Shown here: piece after piece, positions 34,816 through 43,054 of the stretch | Position numbering within the stretch: the stretch's first letter is position 1 | How the letters are laid out: every line of letters starts with the position of its first letter | Source of the DNA: Clostridia bacterium | GTDB taxonomy: Bacteria > Bacillota > Clostridia > Oscillospirales > CAG-272 | Direction: 5' to 3' | Length of the DNA: 61,655 nucleotides | Assembly (NCBI GenBank): GCA_017556745.1 | Contig: JAFYMF010000030.1 | Coordinates: forward strand, 1 to 61,655 | Notes under the pieces: generated by a model | Databases searched by the model: none | Told to the model about the DNA's origin: nothing | The model's input: the letters and a program-made list of their open reading frames with translations, nothing else | Program-made: the position numbers and the translations under genes

Positions 34816-36135
34816 ATGAAATTAACATTTATGGGTGCAGGCAGTACGATATTTGCCCGCAGAGTTATCGGAGATTGCATGAGCAGTGAGATTCTCCGTG
34901 ACTGTGTGTTTGCCCTCTATGATATAGATGCTCAGCGTCTTGAGGAAAGTCGGGTCATTCTTGAAGCTACACGCAAGTCCTTTGGTGATTACGGAAAAAT
35001 CGAATGCTACCACGGTGTAGAAAACCGAAAAGAGGCTCTCCGCGGAGCCAACTTTGTTGTCAACGCGATACAGGTAGGTTTTTATGATCCCTGTACGATA
35101 ATCGACTTCGAGGTTCCGAAGAAATACGGTCTCCGTCAGACTATCGGCGATACTCTCGGTATCGGCGGCATCATGCGTGCACTTCGTACTATTCCTGTGC
35201 TTGAGGACTTTGCCCGTGATATGGAAGAGGTGTGTCCCGACGCGGTATTCTTCAATTTTACTAATCCCATGTCTATGTTAACCGGATATATGCTCAGATA
35301 TACCGGGGTCAACACCATCGGCCTTTGCCACAGTGTTCAGGGTTGTTCAGGAAAGCTTCTTCATATTTTAGGTATGGAAGACAAGGCACCGGGCAGGCGT
35401 GATCTTGTTGCGGGTATCAACCACATGAGCTGGCTTCTTGAGATAAAGGACAAGGACGGAAACGATCTTTATCCCGAGATCAAGAGAAGAGTCGATGCCG
35501 CAATGGCAGACCCCGAGTGCAAGGACAAGGTACGCCTTGACTTTATACGTCGCTTTGGTTACTACGTAACCGAGTCAAGCGAGCATAACGCAGAGTACAA
35601 TCCTTTCTACATAAAGAGTAAGTATCCCGAGCTTATCGACAAGTATAATATTCCCCTCGATCTGTATATTCAGCGTTGTATAAACCAGATAAACAAGTGG
35701 AAGGAAGAATATCAGAGACTTCTTACCGATGGAATAAAGGAACACATAGGCTCAGGTGAATATGCGGCTGACATTATGGAAGCAATGATCACCGGATCCC
35801 TCTGTCAGGTTGGTGGAAACGTGCTCAATACCGGCCATCTCATCACCAATCTGCCCGAGGAGGCTTGTGTTGAGGTACCCTGCCTTATCAACGGAAGCGG
35901 TATTCATCCATGCCACGTTGGATCTCTTCCCCTTCAGTGTGCCGCTATGAATATGAATGCCATCAACGTTCATCTTCTTACTATTGAAGCGGCTGTGACA
36001 AAGAAGAGAGAGCATATCTATCACGCAGCTATGATGGATCCTCATACCGGCAGTGAGCTTGATATCGACAGTATCGTTAAGCTCGTTGACGATCTTATTG
36101 AGGCACACGGCGATTATCTGCCTAAGTACCATTAA
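34816..36135 (+). CDS. GH4 glycosidase, alpha-galactosidase (MelA)-like, copy 2
   Basis: A 439-residue GH4 enzyme that matches copy 1 over its full length, with long identical stretches such as ALYDIDAQRLEESRVILEA and IECYHGVENRKEALRGANFV, and the same catalytic motifs (LCHSVQ, NFTNPMSML, GINHMSW). Differences cluster in the 190-330 region (substrate loops), for example MDDKLEGRREK against MEDKAPGRRDL, so the copies may differ in aglycone preference. The ATG at 34816 follows AGAAAGGG; the GTG just before it is less likely. It is the last gene of the operon and a terminator follows. Confidence 0.9.
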   Translation: MKLTFMGAGSTIFARRVIGDCMSSEILRDCVFALYDIDAQRLEESRVILEATRKSFGDYGKIECYHGVENRKEALRGANFVVNAIQVGFYDPCTIIDFEVPKKYGLRQTIGDTLGIGGIMRALRTIPVLEDFARDMEEVCPDAVFFNFTNPMSMLTGYMLRYTGVNTIGLCHSVQGCSGKLLHILGMEDKAPGRRDLVAGINHMSWLLEIKDKDGNDLYPEIKRRVDAAMADPECKDKVRLDFIRRFGYYVTESSEHNAEYNPFYIKSKYPELIDKYNIPLDLYIQRCINQINKWKEEYQRLLTDGIKEHIGSGEYAADIMEAMITGSLCQVGGNVLNTGHLITNLPEEACVEVPCLINGSGIHPCHVGSLPLQCAAMNMNAINVHLLTIEAAVTKKREHIYHAAMMDPHTGSELDIDSIVKLVDDLIEAHGDYLPKYH

Positions 36136-36147
36136 TTTAATCAAAAA

Positions 36148-36178
36148 AACACCGCAGATTTTTATCTGCGGTGTTTTA
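36148..36178 (+). terminator. Terminator of the mutarotase-GH4 operon
   Basis: AACACCGCAGAT and its complement form a 12-bp stem with a TTTT loop, ending in TTTT. Confidence 0.93.
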
Positions 36179-36250
36179 GCTTAAAAAAGTCGCACAAGTT
36201 GCTTTTTAATAATATTAATGAAAACATTTCTTTACTATAGTAAATAAATA

Positions 36251-36279
36251 TTGACAAGATTGCCTCTTTCTGCTATACT
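36251..36279 (+). promoter_or_regulatory. Consensus SigA promoter of the XRE-type gene
   Basis: TTGACA (36251-36256), 17 bases, TATACT (36274-36279), 23 bases before the start codon. Confidence 0.85.
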
Positions 36280-36302
36280 GATAACAGAAAGGCGGTGTGT
36301 AT

Positions 36303-36914
36303 ATGTATATTGACTATTCAAAGCTTTGGAAACTGTTGATCGATAAAAACATGACCAAAACAGATTTGCTTGAGCTCACCGGTATAAGCTCGCGGGTTCT
36401 TGCTAAGCTCTCCAAAAATCAAATCGTAACAACCGATACCGTCGCAAAGATCTGCACCGCTCTCGGGTGTAACGTGGGTGATATTATGGAAGCGGTGTCG
36501 GAGGAAAAGCTGACCTTATATCAGCGTTACAAACAATTCGGCAAGGTGGTTTCGGAAAACGATATATACAAAACGGTCACCTTCACTGTAAATGAACAGA
36601 AATATACCGTGTACGTTACAAAGAAAACGGCAACAAAGTTTACTCATATACATTGCAGAGAGAATAAAACCGTATGCTGGGAGCAGCTGTATATTCTCGG
36701 CGGTATATCCACACCCGGCCGTGATCTGTCCGTCATTCTTACCCGTCCCGAAAAGGAAAAGAACGAGCAAGTCATCGTGCTGATTAAGGGCAAGCCGGCA
36801 GTTATAACCGGACTTGACGATAACGGATTTGTTTCAGCACATGGGGTGGCGAAAAACGATTCCGACGTTTACGTAATGTCAGAGGCGGCGTTCAAGCTTT
36901 TCGGGAAGAAATAA
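36303..36914 (+). CDS. XRE/Cro-type HTH regulator with a C-terminal unknown domain
   Basis: A 203-residue protein: residues 1-65 form a HTH_26-type helix-turn-helix (YSKLWKLLIDKNMTKTDLLELTGISSRVLAKLSKNQIVTTDTVAKICTALGCNVGDIME). The remainder (about 75-200) is a mixed domain with YKTVTFTVNEQKYTVYVTKKTATK and later VIVLIKGKPAVITGLDDNGFVSAHGV, which I do not recognise. It may bind a ligand. The gene is a single unit with a strong promoter and terminator. It lies between the GH4 operon and the Shango-like locus, so it could regulate either, but no binding-site evidence links it to one. Confidence 0.8.
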   Translation: MYIDYSKLWKLLIDKNMTKTDLLELTGISSRVLAKLSKNQIVTTDTVAKICTALGCNVGDIMEAVSEEKLTLYQRYKQFGKVVSENDIYKTVTFTVNEQKYTVYVTKKTATKFTHIHCRENKTVCWEQLYILGGISTPGRDLSVILTRPEKEKNEQVIVLIKGKPAVITGLDDNGFVSAHGVAKNDSDVYVMSEAAFKLFGKK

Positions 36915-36945
36915 TCAGATATTTTTGTCACACAGGATCAAAACA

Positions 36946-36980
36946 AAAATCCAAGCTCTTTTTTAGCTTGGATTTTTTGG
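36946..36980 (+). terminator. Terminator of the XRE-type gene
   Basis: AAAATCCAAGCT with its complement forms a 12-bp stem around CTTTTTT, followed by TTTTTT. Confidence 0.92.
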
Positions 36981-37117
36981 GTTCTATAGAGGCTATTCTG
37001 CTGTGCAATCTTGCCAAAACTATACATTTAATATGCATATAATGTGGCTATAACTCAAAGGGGAACACTTTCTGTAATAGATTACTGTAAAAAAATCGGT
37101 AAAGATTGTTTAGTCAT

Positions 37118-37146
37118 AAAAAAGCATCCCCGAAATACGGGGATGC
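37118..37146 (-). terminator. Terminator of the Shango-like operon
   Basis: On the minus strand GCATCCCCG and CGGGGATGC form a 9-bp stem, followed by TTTTTT, 24 bases past the helicase stop. The 140 bases between this and 36980 hold no other clear feature. Confidence 0.93.
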
Positions 37147-37169
37147 TCAAATAGATGCATTATTAAATA

Positions 37170-39401
37170 TCAAATAAAATTCTCAAGGAATTTTTCTGCC
37201 TCATCCGCTCTCAGCTTATCCTCAGCATAAGCACGTCTGAGGAGTCGGTCGGGGATGAATTCATCATACTTTTCAAATATGGGGGAGCTGCCCTCTGCGG
37301 CAAGACGGTCAAGGTCTATACCTTCCTCCTTTGCCTTCAGTGCCAACTCACGCATCAGCCTTTCCGCATCTCCCTCGATCTTCATCATTATATAGTAACA
37401 TCCCTCAAAGGAAATGTCACTGATCTTAAACCTTGCGGCATTTGATATAATGAATTTGCGTAGGGTACGGAATGACCGTGTACCGAGCCAAGGGAAGAGA
37501 CAGTAGCTGTAACCGCCGATAGGTACGAGATATTTTCCCGAGAGGGATGTATTTTTTACCAGCGCTCTTGCCACACGCAAACGGTGAAGCGCGTTTTCCA
37601 TGAGATACGGATATTCGGTGTCCTCGCACAACACCTGCTTCATACGGGTTAGGATCTTGGTATGGATCTCTCCGTAATCTCCGGGCCAGGATATCTCCAT
37701 CTTACCCTCAACAGGCTTGACATAAAGGAGCTTTCGCGGAATGTCAAGTTCCTCTACCTCCCACACTCTGCCCGCAAGGGCAAATCGGTCACCTACCGGG
37801 GGAGGTGTAGTGATAGTACCTATCTCGTCAGATTCACACCTGACGGTAAAGTCCTCGCTGTCCTTAAACACCGCGTAAAATTTGAAGCTGTTTGTAAGGC
37901 GCTCGCCCTTAAGACCTACGATCAGAGTTTTTTCCTCGGTGAATTCAAGATAATCGTTTTCCACCATTGAGATTATCAGCTCTCTGTAATCCTCCTTGGG
38001 AATTGCCTTGAACGGGGGGAGGGACAGTACCTTTTCCGCAAGTGCTTTGGGAGTAAGCTCACCCGAGCAGATCACGGTAGAAAGTGTCTGCTGAAAGGCA
38101 AGGCTGAAGGGAAGCTTTTTAAATATGGGAGGCTCAATGAAACGCTCCTCAATGTAAAGCTGAATTACCGCAATGGCGCGTATCAGTCCCCAGGGAATGA
38201 GTTGGGGGAGAGGCGCATTCGGCAGGGGGTATTCTTCTCTGAACACCATCATCATCTCTGGGGGACTGCCGCGTCTGCCGGAACGGCCGAGACGCTGAAG
38301 AAAGGATGATACCGAATTTGGTGCATCATTGTGAAGTATTCTCTCAAGGGGACCCACGTCAATGCCAAGCTCCATGGTCACTGTGGCACAGACCACGCTT
38401 TTCTCCTCTTCCTTCAACTTACTCTCCGCGTATTCTCTCAGAGAAGCAGACAGATTTCCGTGATGGATGAGAAAAACGTCTTTTTCACTGCGGTGCTTTG
38501 CTATCTGTCTTAAGGTAGCGGTGATGTACTCCGTTTCCTCTCGGGAGTTGGAAAACACAAGGGCGCGCTTATCTTTAACACAGTCGTACATGTATTCGTA
38601 TCCCGGATCAAGTTCGGCTTTTTTTGACGTTCCTTTTAGTTTAGAGCTTTCTTTGCTGTCTGTTTGGTCAAAGTCGGGGGATCCTATAAAGAAATGCTCA
38701 AGACCAAGCCGCCATCTCAGTGCTCCGTCGGGGAATACCGGAGCCTCTGTCCTTCTGCCGCTTCCCCCCTCCAGCCATTTTGCGGCGGCCTCAACGTCAC
38801 CCACTGTGGCGGAAAGTCCTATTCTTCTGGGACTGTGGCCTATCAGAGATGACAGACGGCTCAGCTGACAGATGACCTGGTTGCCTCTGTCGGTACCGGT
38901 CATAGTGTGTATCTCGTCTATTATCACGTATCGCAGATCCCCAAAGAGACGAATAACGTCTGCACCTCTGCGGATAAGCATGCTTTCAAGGGACTCGGGG
39001 GTTATCTGCAGAACGCCGCTTGGGTTTTGCAGAAGCTTGTTTTTGTGTGATGCGGCAACGTCGCCGTGCCAACGGAAAACAGGGATTCCGGTATAATCAA
39101 GAAGCTGATCTATTCTTTCAAACTGATCGTTTATCAGACTTTTGAGAGGAGCTATATACAGAACTCCTATGCTTTTTGGGGGATTCTCGCAGAGCTTTGA
39201 CAAAATGGGGAAGAAAGCCGCCTCCGTCTTTCCCGATGCGGTAGATGAGGTGATCAGCAGATTACTGTCACTGCCGAAGATCACGTCTGCGGCGGCCAGC
39301 TGAACCGGATGCAGCTCCTGCCAGCCGTGTGAATATATGAATTCCCGTATAAACGAAGGGAATTTTTCAAATACCGTTTTTCCGTCGGGGAGATTTGACA
39401 T
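37170..39401 (-). CDS. sngC: Lhr/YprA-like superfamily 2 helicase (Shango SngC-like)
   Basis: A 743-residue DEAD/DEAH helicase. Motifs are TASGKTEAAF (Walker A Lys58), VIIDEIHTMTGTDRG (DEIH), LSATVGD and QRLGRSGRRG, plus an Lhr-like C-terminal region with PVGDRFALAGRVWEV. BREX type-2/6-like systems carry a related helicase (BrxHI), and the Shango anti-phage system names it SngC. The start at 39401 (MSNLPDG) has AGAAAGGA six bases upstream, so it is preferred over a longer frame. It follows the ATPase gene by 27 bases. It would unwind or remodel phage DNA or RNA as the effector arm of the module. Confidence 0.9.
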   Translation of the reverse strand: MSNLPDGKTVFEKFPSFIREFIYSHGWQELHPVQLAAADVIFGSDSNLLITSSTASGKTEAAFFPILSKLCENPPKSIGVLYIAPLKSLINDQFERIDQLLDYTGIPVFRWHGDVAASHKNKLLQNPSGVLQITPESLESMLIRRGADVIRLFGDLRYVIIDEIHTMTGTDRGNQVICQLSRLSSLIGHSPRRIGLSATVGDVEAAAKWLEGGSGRRTEAPVFPDGALRWRLGLEHFFIGSPDFDQTDSKESSKLKGTSKKAELDPGYEYMYDCVKDKRALVFSNSREETEYITATLRQIAKHRSEKDVFLIHHGNLSASLREYAESKLKEEEKSVVCATVTMELGIDVGPLERILHNDAPNSVSSFLQRLGRSGRRGSPPEMMMVFREEYPLPNAPLPQLIPWGLIRAIAVIQLYIEERFIEPPIFKKLPFSLAFQQTLSTVICSGELTPKALAEKVLSLPPFKAIPKEDYRELIISMVENDYLEFTEEKTLIVGLKGERLTNSFKFYAVFKDSEDFTVRCESDEIGTITTPPPVGDRFALAGRVWEVEELDIPRKLLYVKPVEGKMEISWPGDYGEIHTKILTRMKQVLCEDTEYPYLMENALHRLRVARALVKNTSLSGKYLVPIGGYSYCLFPWLGTRSFRTLRKFIISNAARFKISDISFEGCYYIMMKIEGDAERLMRELALKAKEEGIDLDRLAAEGSSPIFEKYDEFIPDRLLRRAYAEDKLRADEAEKFLENFI

Positions 39402-39428
39402 GGCTTTTCCTTTCTGCGGGATCATTTA

Positions 39429-40796
39429 TCAGAAGTCTATATCCGCTATATTTATTGTTCGTGGCTGTGTGCTTTGCCCAGATACGTCGGTGGCAACCGA
39501 TCCTGCGGTCTTTGTTTCTTCTCCTCTGGGTAGCGTTCCCATTATATCTCCGAAAGAGACTGAAGGGTTCTGCATGAGAATATTGAGAAGATTAAGATAG
39601 TCGCGGATCACCTCGCGGGGTGTCATCATTACGTCTGCACCTGCTCTTTTGCTCTCAAGTGTGAGAAAGGCTACCATTTCCTCAGGTGTAACTGTTCTTG
39701 CCTCGGGATAATACTGTCCGTGAAGAACCGTCAAGCGGGTAACGAGAGCCAGAAGCTCATCGTCTGACAATGTTCTCAGTCGAATTACCGGGCCGATAAG
39801 GTCTGTATATCCGCCGCCTGCAAATGCACCGTCGGAAAGACGGCTTCTGAGTGCCTCGTAGCTGAAGAGTCCGCGCCTTGTATCCTCAAGGAACTTGGGA
39901 GTTCCTCCGAAGATGAGGGACAGCCCCGGGGCTCTGCCTCCAAGGGTATCGTTAAACATAGCAAGGAGCTTTTCGTAATTGTTCTCTCTCGATATTCTGT
40001 TGGGTATCTTATAAAGGTTGACGCATTCGTCAAGGAACACCACAAGACCCTTGTAGCCGAGCTTTCTGGCAAATACCGCCATCAGCTTGATATAGTCATA
40101 CCAGTTATCGTCATTTATAATTGTGGACACGGGAATACCGAGAGCGGCTCTGGCCTCGGTTTTTGTTGAGTATTCACCTCTGAGCCAGCGCATAGCGGCG
40201 CTTTTCTTTATCTCGTCGTCCTCACATCCGGCAGTATAGTAAAGGGACATTACCGCCGCAAAATCAAATCCGCCTACCGAATCCTCAAGCTCACGGATAA
40301 CAGAGAAAACGCGGCTTCTCATCATACCGGAATATTCAGGTGATGCGGGGTCAATACCCTCGGCGGCAAGCTTTGATCCCTCTGAAGCAAGAAAAGCGGC
40401 TATGATCTTAGGGAGTGCACCGCCCTCGGGAGAGGAACGGGAAGCAAGGTTTTTTATCAGTTCTCTGTATGTCGCTACGCCCGAGCCTTGTGAGCCGTGG
40501 AGACGTCTTTCGGGAGAGAGGTCCGCGTCACAGGTGAGAAAGCCTTTTTCAAGAGCGTAACCGCGGACGAGCTGCATAAGAAAACTTTTTCCTGAGCCGT
40601 ACCGACCGATAATGAATCTGGTACTGCTGCCGCCCTCTGCCGTTATCTCAAGGTCTGAGAGGAGAGCGGCGGTTTCTGCCTCTCTGCCGATGGCAATGTA
40701 GGGAGCACCCTGTCTCGGCACCACTCCTGCGGATATTGAAGATAAAAGAGAAGAGAGAATTCTTCTCGGAATCTTTATTTCGTTTGACTGGGTCAT
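39429..40796 (-). CDS. sngB: BrxD-like (DUF2791) P-loop ATPase (Shango SngB-like)
   Basis: A 455-residue AAA-like ATPase with the family start VVPRQGAPYIAIGREAE and Walker A GRYGSGKS (Lys70), Walker B region LVVFLDECVNLYKI and the sensor-like region LSDGAFAGGGYTDL. This is the DUF2791 (BREX BrxD) family. In Shango systems an ATPase of this kind is encoded between a TerB-domain protein and a helicase, exactly as here. The ATG at 40796 abuts the sngA stop (TAAATG). It is probably the energy-using core that loads or recruits the helicase; that is inference from the family. Confidence 0.88.
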   Translation of the reverse strand: MTQSNEIKIPRRILSSLLSSISAGVVPRQGAPYIAIGREAETAALLSDLEITAEGGSSTRFIIGRYGSGKSFLMQLVRGYALEKGFLTCDADLSPERRLHGSQGSGVATYRELIKNLASRSSPEGGALPKIIAAFLASEGSKLAAEGIDPASPEYSGMMRSRVFSVIRELEDSVGGFDFAAVMSLYYTAGCEDDEIKKSAAMRWLRGEYSTKTEARAALGIPVSTIINDDNWYDYIKLMAVFARKLGYKGLVVFLDECVNLYKIPNRISRENNYEKLLAMFNDTLGGRAPGLSLIFGGTPKFLEDTRRGLFSYEALRSRLSDGAFAGGGYTDLIGPVIRLRTLSDDELLALVTRLTVLHGQYYPEARTVTPEEMVAFLTLESKRAGADVMMTPREVIRDYLNLLNILMQNPSVSFGDIMGTLPRGEETKTAGSVATDVSGQSTQPRTINIADIDF

Positions 40797-42479
40797 TTAT
40801 AAGTTCTCGCAGTCGCTTGTCATTGCGGCCGCATCCTCCGTATAATCTTCTATTATCGCGTAACCGACACCTGTATCCTCTATGAGAATGTCATAGGTCA
40901 GTTCCGCGGACTTTTCGTTTATTCTGTCTGCTATGGCATCTGCCTCAATGCCTGAGGGCTTGTTACCCTTTTGCAGAGATATGATAAATTCTTTTTCGGC
41001 GGTATCAAGCGCGATCCAAAGTGTCTTGTACGGGGATTGCTCTAAATTATCCGGATGTGCCGTCTCCTCTGTTTTTGGCTTGGGGAGGACTGTCTCTCCA
41101 GTATCGGGCTCAGCCGTATCATCGGGGGTGAGCATTTCCGTTACTCTCCATGATTCCGCCTCAATTGCCGCCGCACGGACGGGATCAAAACCGGTACTTA
41201 TGGGAGTATAGAATTTCTCATACTCCGGTATTTCCTCGCGTACAGGGACAGATGACCGCGTGGTTTTGGTGGCAGATGTTGTCTTTGGAATGGGAAGAAC
41301 ACCGTCAAAATATTCTTCAAGGATCATGGATACATCATTTGGCAGGGGACTGAGCTTCAGCCGTGACTTGATACCCAAGTGGGCACGTATGCGGTTCTCT
41401 GTATATTTTACCGCGGCGGTAACCACCGCACCAAGCTCGATCGACTCGGTAAAGGACAGATACTCTATATCCATGTGTATCTTTGTGCTGTGAGCGGAGA
41501 GGGAGGCGGTATATGCATCTCTTGAAAGCGTTCTGAGAACGGGACGCGCACCCTTGAGAGATGCGTGCTCCAGCAAGTATGAAAGAGCACCCGGAACGTG
41601 CTTTTTAAACAGCGGCTTGTTCTCAGGGGTGAGAAAACGGCTTGTTCGCCAGTTGTATGATGAGGCAAAACGCACAAGTGCTTTCGCAAGAACCACTGTT
41701 CCTTCTTCATTTTCCTCTCTTGTCCCCGCCAGAAAGAATTCTTTAAAGGATGCCTTCTCCGTGATTTTGCTCAGTATCGGATCAAGAGCGTCAAGGGGAG
41801 GGGAGAGCTTATTTAAAAGACAGTAGTCACACATCCACTCAGAGAGGTATTTATCAAGTGTCGGAAAGCTGTCTCTGTAATTTACCCATATGTGGGTCAT
41901 TATCTCAAGTCCTTCGGGGGGCAGATAATGCTCCGGGAAATTTATTATCTCATATATCAGCAGGAGCAAATAGCTGACATCTGCCCGGGGTGTTTCACCT
42001 CTTCGAATAGCATCGCGCATGTATAAATAGTAGGACAGCTGTTTTGCGGTAAGGGCGGAATATTGGGGAATATATGAGAAAAACGGAATATATTCACATT
42101 CCTGAACGTACTCACATTCCGAAATGTATTCACTCTCGCAAAGGTACTTTTGTCCGTCGGTAAGAAAGCGGTGGTAAAAGTTGTATCCGCTCTGCCTACA
42201 GCTTACTGTTACAGATGTGATAAGTGAGTTTGACGGCGAGTAGCTGAACAGCAGTTTGTTTGAGGAGTGGCTGCCCTCACCGTTATTTTCATCTTTCTGC
42301 GGCAGTGGTATAGCACCTATAGAGGTGTGCGGAATCTGCTCACCCGAATGGGGGAGCTCTATGGTAACAGGAGATATATCGGAAGCCGGAGACAGCTTCT
42401 TTTCTTTTTTCTTTGGCAAGAGGGACTCAATATCCCAAAAGCTGTCTATAGCGGATCTATCGTCCTTGTCACGCGGCAT
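40797..42479 (-). CDS. sngA: TerB-N/TerB-C domain protein (Shango SngA-like)
   Basis: A 560-residue protein. Residues about 140-230 match TerB-N (FFSYIPQYSALTAKQLSYYLYMRDAIRRGETPRADVSYLLLLIYEIIN, with many aromatic residues); the C-terminal 75 residues match TerB-C (TLWIALDTAEKEFIISLQKGNKPSGI, ending AELTYDILIEDTGVGYAIIEDYTED). The first 100 residues are low-complexity. Just before TerB-N, ECEY-like motifs repeat three times (42091-42144). The ATG at 42479 is chosen over a GTG at 42488 because AGAGAGG lies about nine bases upstream. SngA is the TerB-like component of Shango anti-phage systems; how it senses infection is unknown. It is the first gene of the module. Confidence 0.85.
   Translation of the reverse strand: MPRDKDDRSAIDSFWDIESLLPKKKEKKLSPASDISPVTIELPHSGEQIPHTSIGAIPLPQKDENNGEGSHSSNKLLFSYSPSNSLITSVTVSCRQSGYNFYHRFLTDGQKYLCESEYISECEYVQECEYIPFFSYIPQYSALTAKQLSYYLYMRDAIRRGETPRADVSYLLLLIYEIINFPEHYLPPEGLEIMTHIWVNYRDSFPTLDKYLSEWMCDYCLLNKLSPPLDALDPILSKITEKASFKEFFLAGTREENEEGTVVLAKALVRFASSYNWRTSRFLTPENKPLFKKHVPGALSYLLEHASLKGARPVLRTLSRDAYTASLSAHSTKIHMDIEYLSFTESIELGAVVTAAVKYTENRIRAHLGIKSRLKLSPLPNDVSMILEEYFDGVLPIPKTTSATKTTRSSVPVREEIPEYEKFYTPISTGFDPVRAAAIEAESWRVTEMLTPDDTAEPDTGETVLPKPKTEETAHPDNLEQSPYKTLWIALDTAEKEFIISLQKGNKPSGIEADAIADRINEKSAELTYDILIEDTGVGYAIIEDYTEDAAAMTSDCENL
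42091..42144 (-). repeat. Three near-tandem 18-bp repeats inside sngA
   Basis: Three 18-bp units (42091-42108, 42109-42126, 42127-42144) starting TATTCAC, TACTCAC and TATTCAC encode the repeated peptide (S/Q)ECEY(I/V). The lengths are exact multiples of three, so the reading frame is kept. Confidence 0.7.
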
Positions 42480-42510
42480 TCGGCTCACCTCTCTTTCTTC
42501 TGTTTTATGT

Positions 42511-42550
42511 AAAAAGGGGCTTTATACGAAATCGTTAAAGCCCGCTTTTT
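42511..42550 (-). terminator. Terminator between minD-MGS-like genes and the Shango-like operon
   Basis: On the minus strand GGGCTTTA and TAAAGCCC form an 8-bp stem (loop with inner ACGA/TCGT pairing) followed by CTTTTT, 31 bases before the sngA start. No promoter is obvious between it and sngA, so some read-through from the minD transcript may feed the defence genes. Confidence 0.75.
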
Positions 42551-42598
42551 CAGATCTATTAATTTCCGTCGGCGTCGCTTGAGATACTTCCGGTGCCG

Positions 42599-43033
42599 TC
42601 AGATCTTTTTCTGACGGCGGAGATTGTATCCCGAACGAGGATTAACTATTTCGCGCCAATCGAGATCGCCTCTGTCAAGGGCGCAAACGAGAACCTCCGC
42701 GGTAGCAATATTAGTAGCCACCGGCACGTTGTGAACATCACACATACGGAGCAGATTACTCTCTCTCTCTCTGTTGAGCTGATCGTCAGAGGTGCCTCTG
42801 AAGAAAAGGAGTACGTCTATTTCATCGTAAGCAATACGGGAAGCAATCTGCTGCTCTCCGCCATGATCTCCGGAAAGGAGGCAATCTATCTTAAGTCCGG
42901 TGGCCTCAACAATATACTTACCCGTAATACCTGTAGCACAAAGATTGTGCTTGCTGAGTATTCCGCAGTAAGCAATACAAAACTGCGTCATAAGTTCTTT
43001 TTTGGTGTCATCGGCGATAATTGCAATTTCCAT
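42599..43033 (-). CDS. Methylglyoxal-synthase-fold protein lacking catalytic residues
   Basis: A 144-residue protein clearly of the methylglyoxal synthase (MgsA) family: KELMTQFCIAYCGILSKHNLCATGITGKYIVEATGLKIDCLLSG and LLRMCDVHNVPVATNIATAEVLV align without gaps to typical enzymes. Nearly every catalytic residue is changed. Against E. coli numbering, the His-Asp of AHD reads ADD (His19 to Asp, Asp20 kept), GGDQQ reads GGEQQ (Asp71 to Glu), FFxDPL reads FFRGTS (Asp91 to Gly), and the H-x2-D of the next loop reads N-x2-R (His98 to Asn, Asp101 to Arg). The enzyme normally turns dihydroxyacetone phosphate into methylglyoxal; this protein is probably inactive or has a new role such as phosphate sensing. 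It lies downstream of minD in one operon. Confidence 0.85.
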   Translation of the reverse strand: MEIAIIADDTKKELMTQFCIAYCGILSKHNLCATGITGKYIVEATGLKIDCLLSGDHGGEQQIASRIAYDEIDVLLFFRGTSDDQLNRERESNLLRMCDVHNVPVATNIATAEVLVCALDRGDLDWREIVNPRSGYNLRRQKKI

Positions 43034-43054
43034 CGATATCGTTCCTTTCTTCGT

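Noticed and set aside
37170..42479. BREX defence system
   Set aside because: BrxHI-like helicase and BrxD-like ATPase are present, but PglX, PglZ, BrxC and other BREX components are absent; the TerB-domain protein fits Shango instead.
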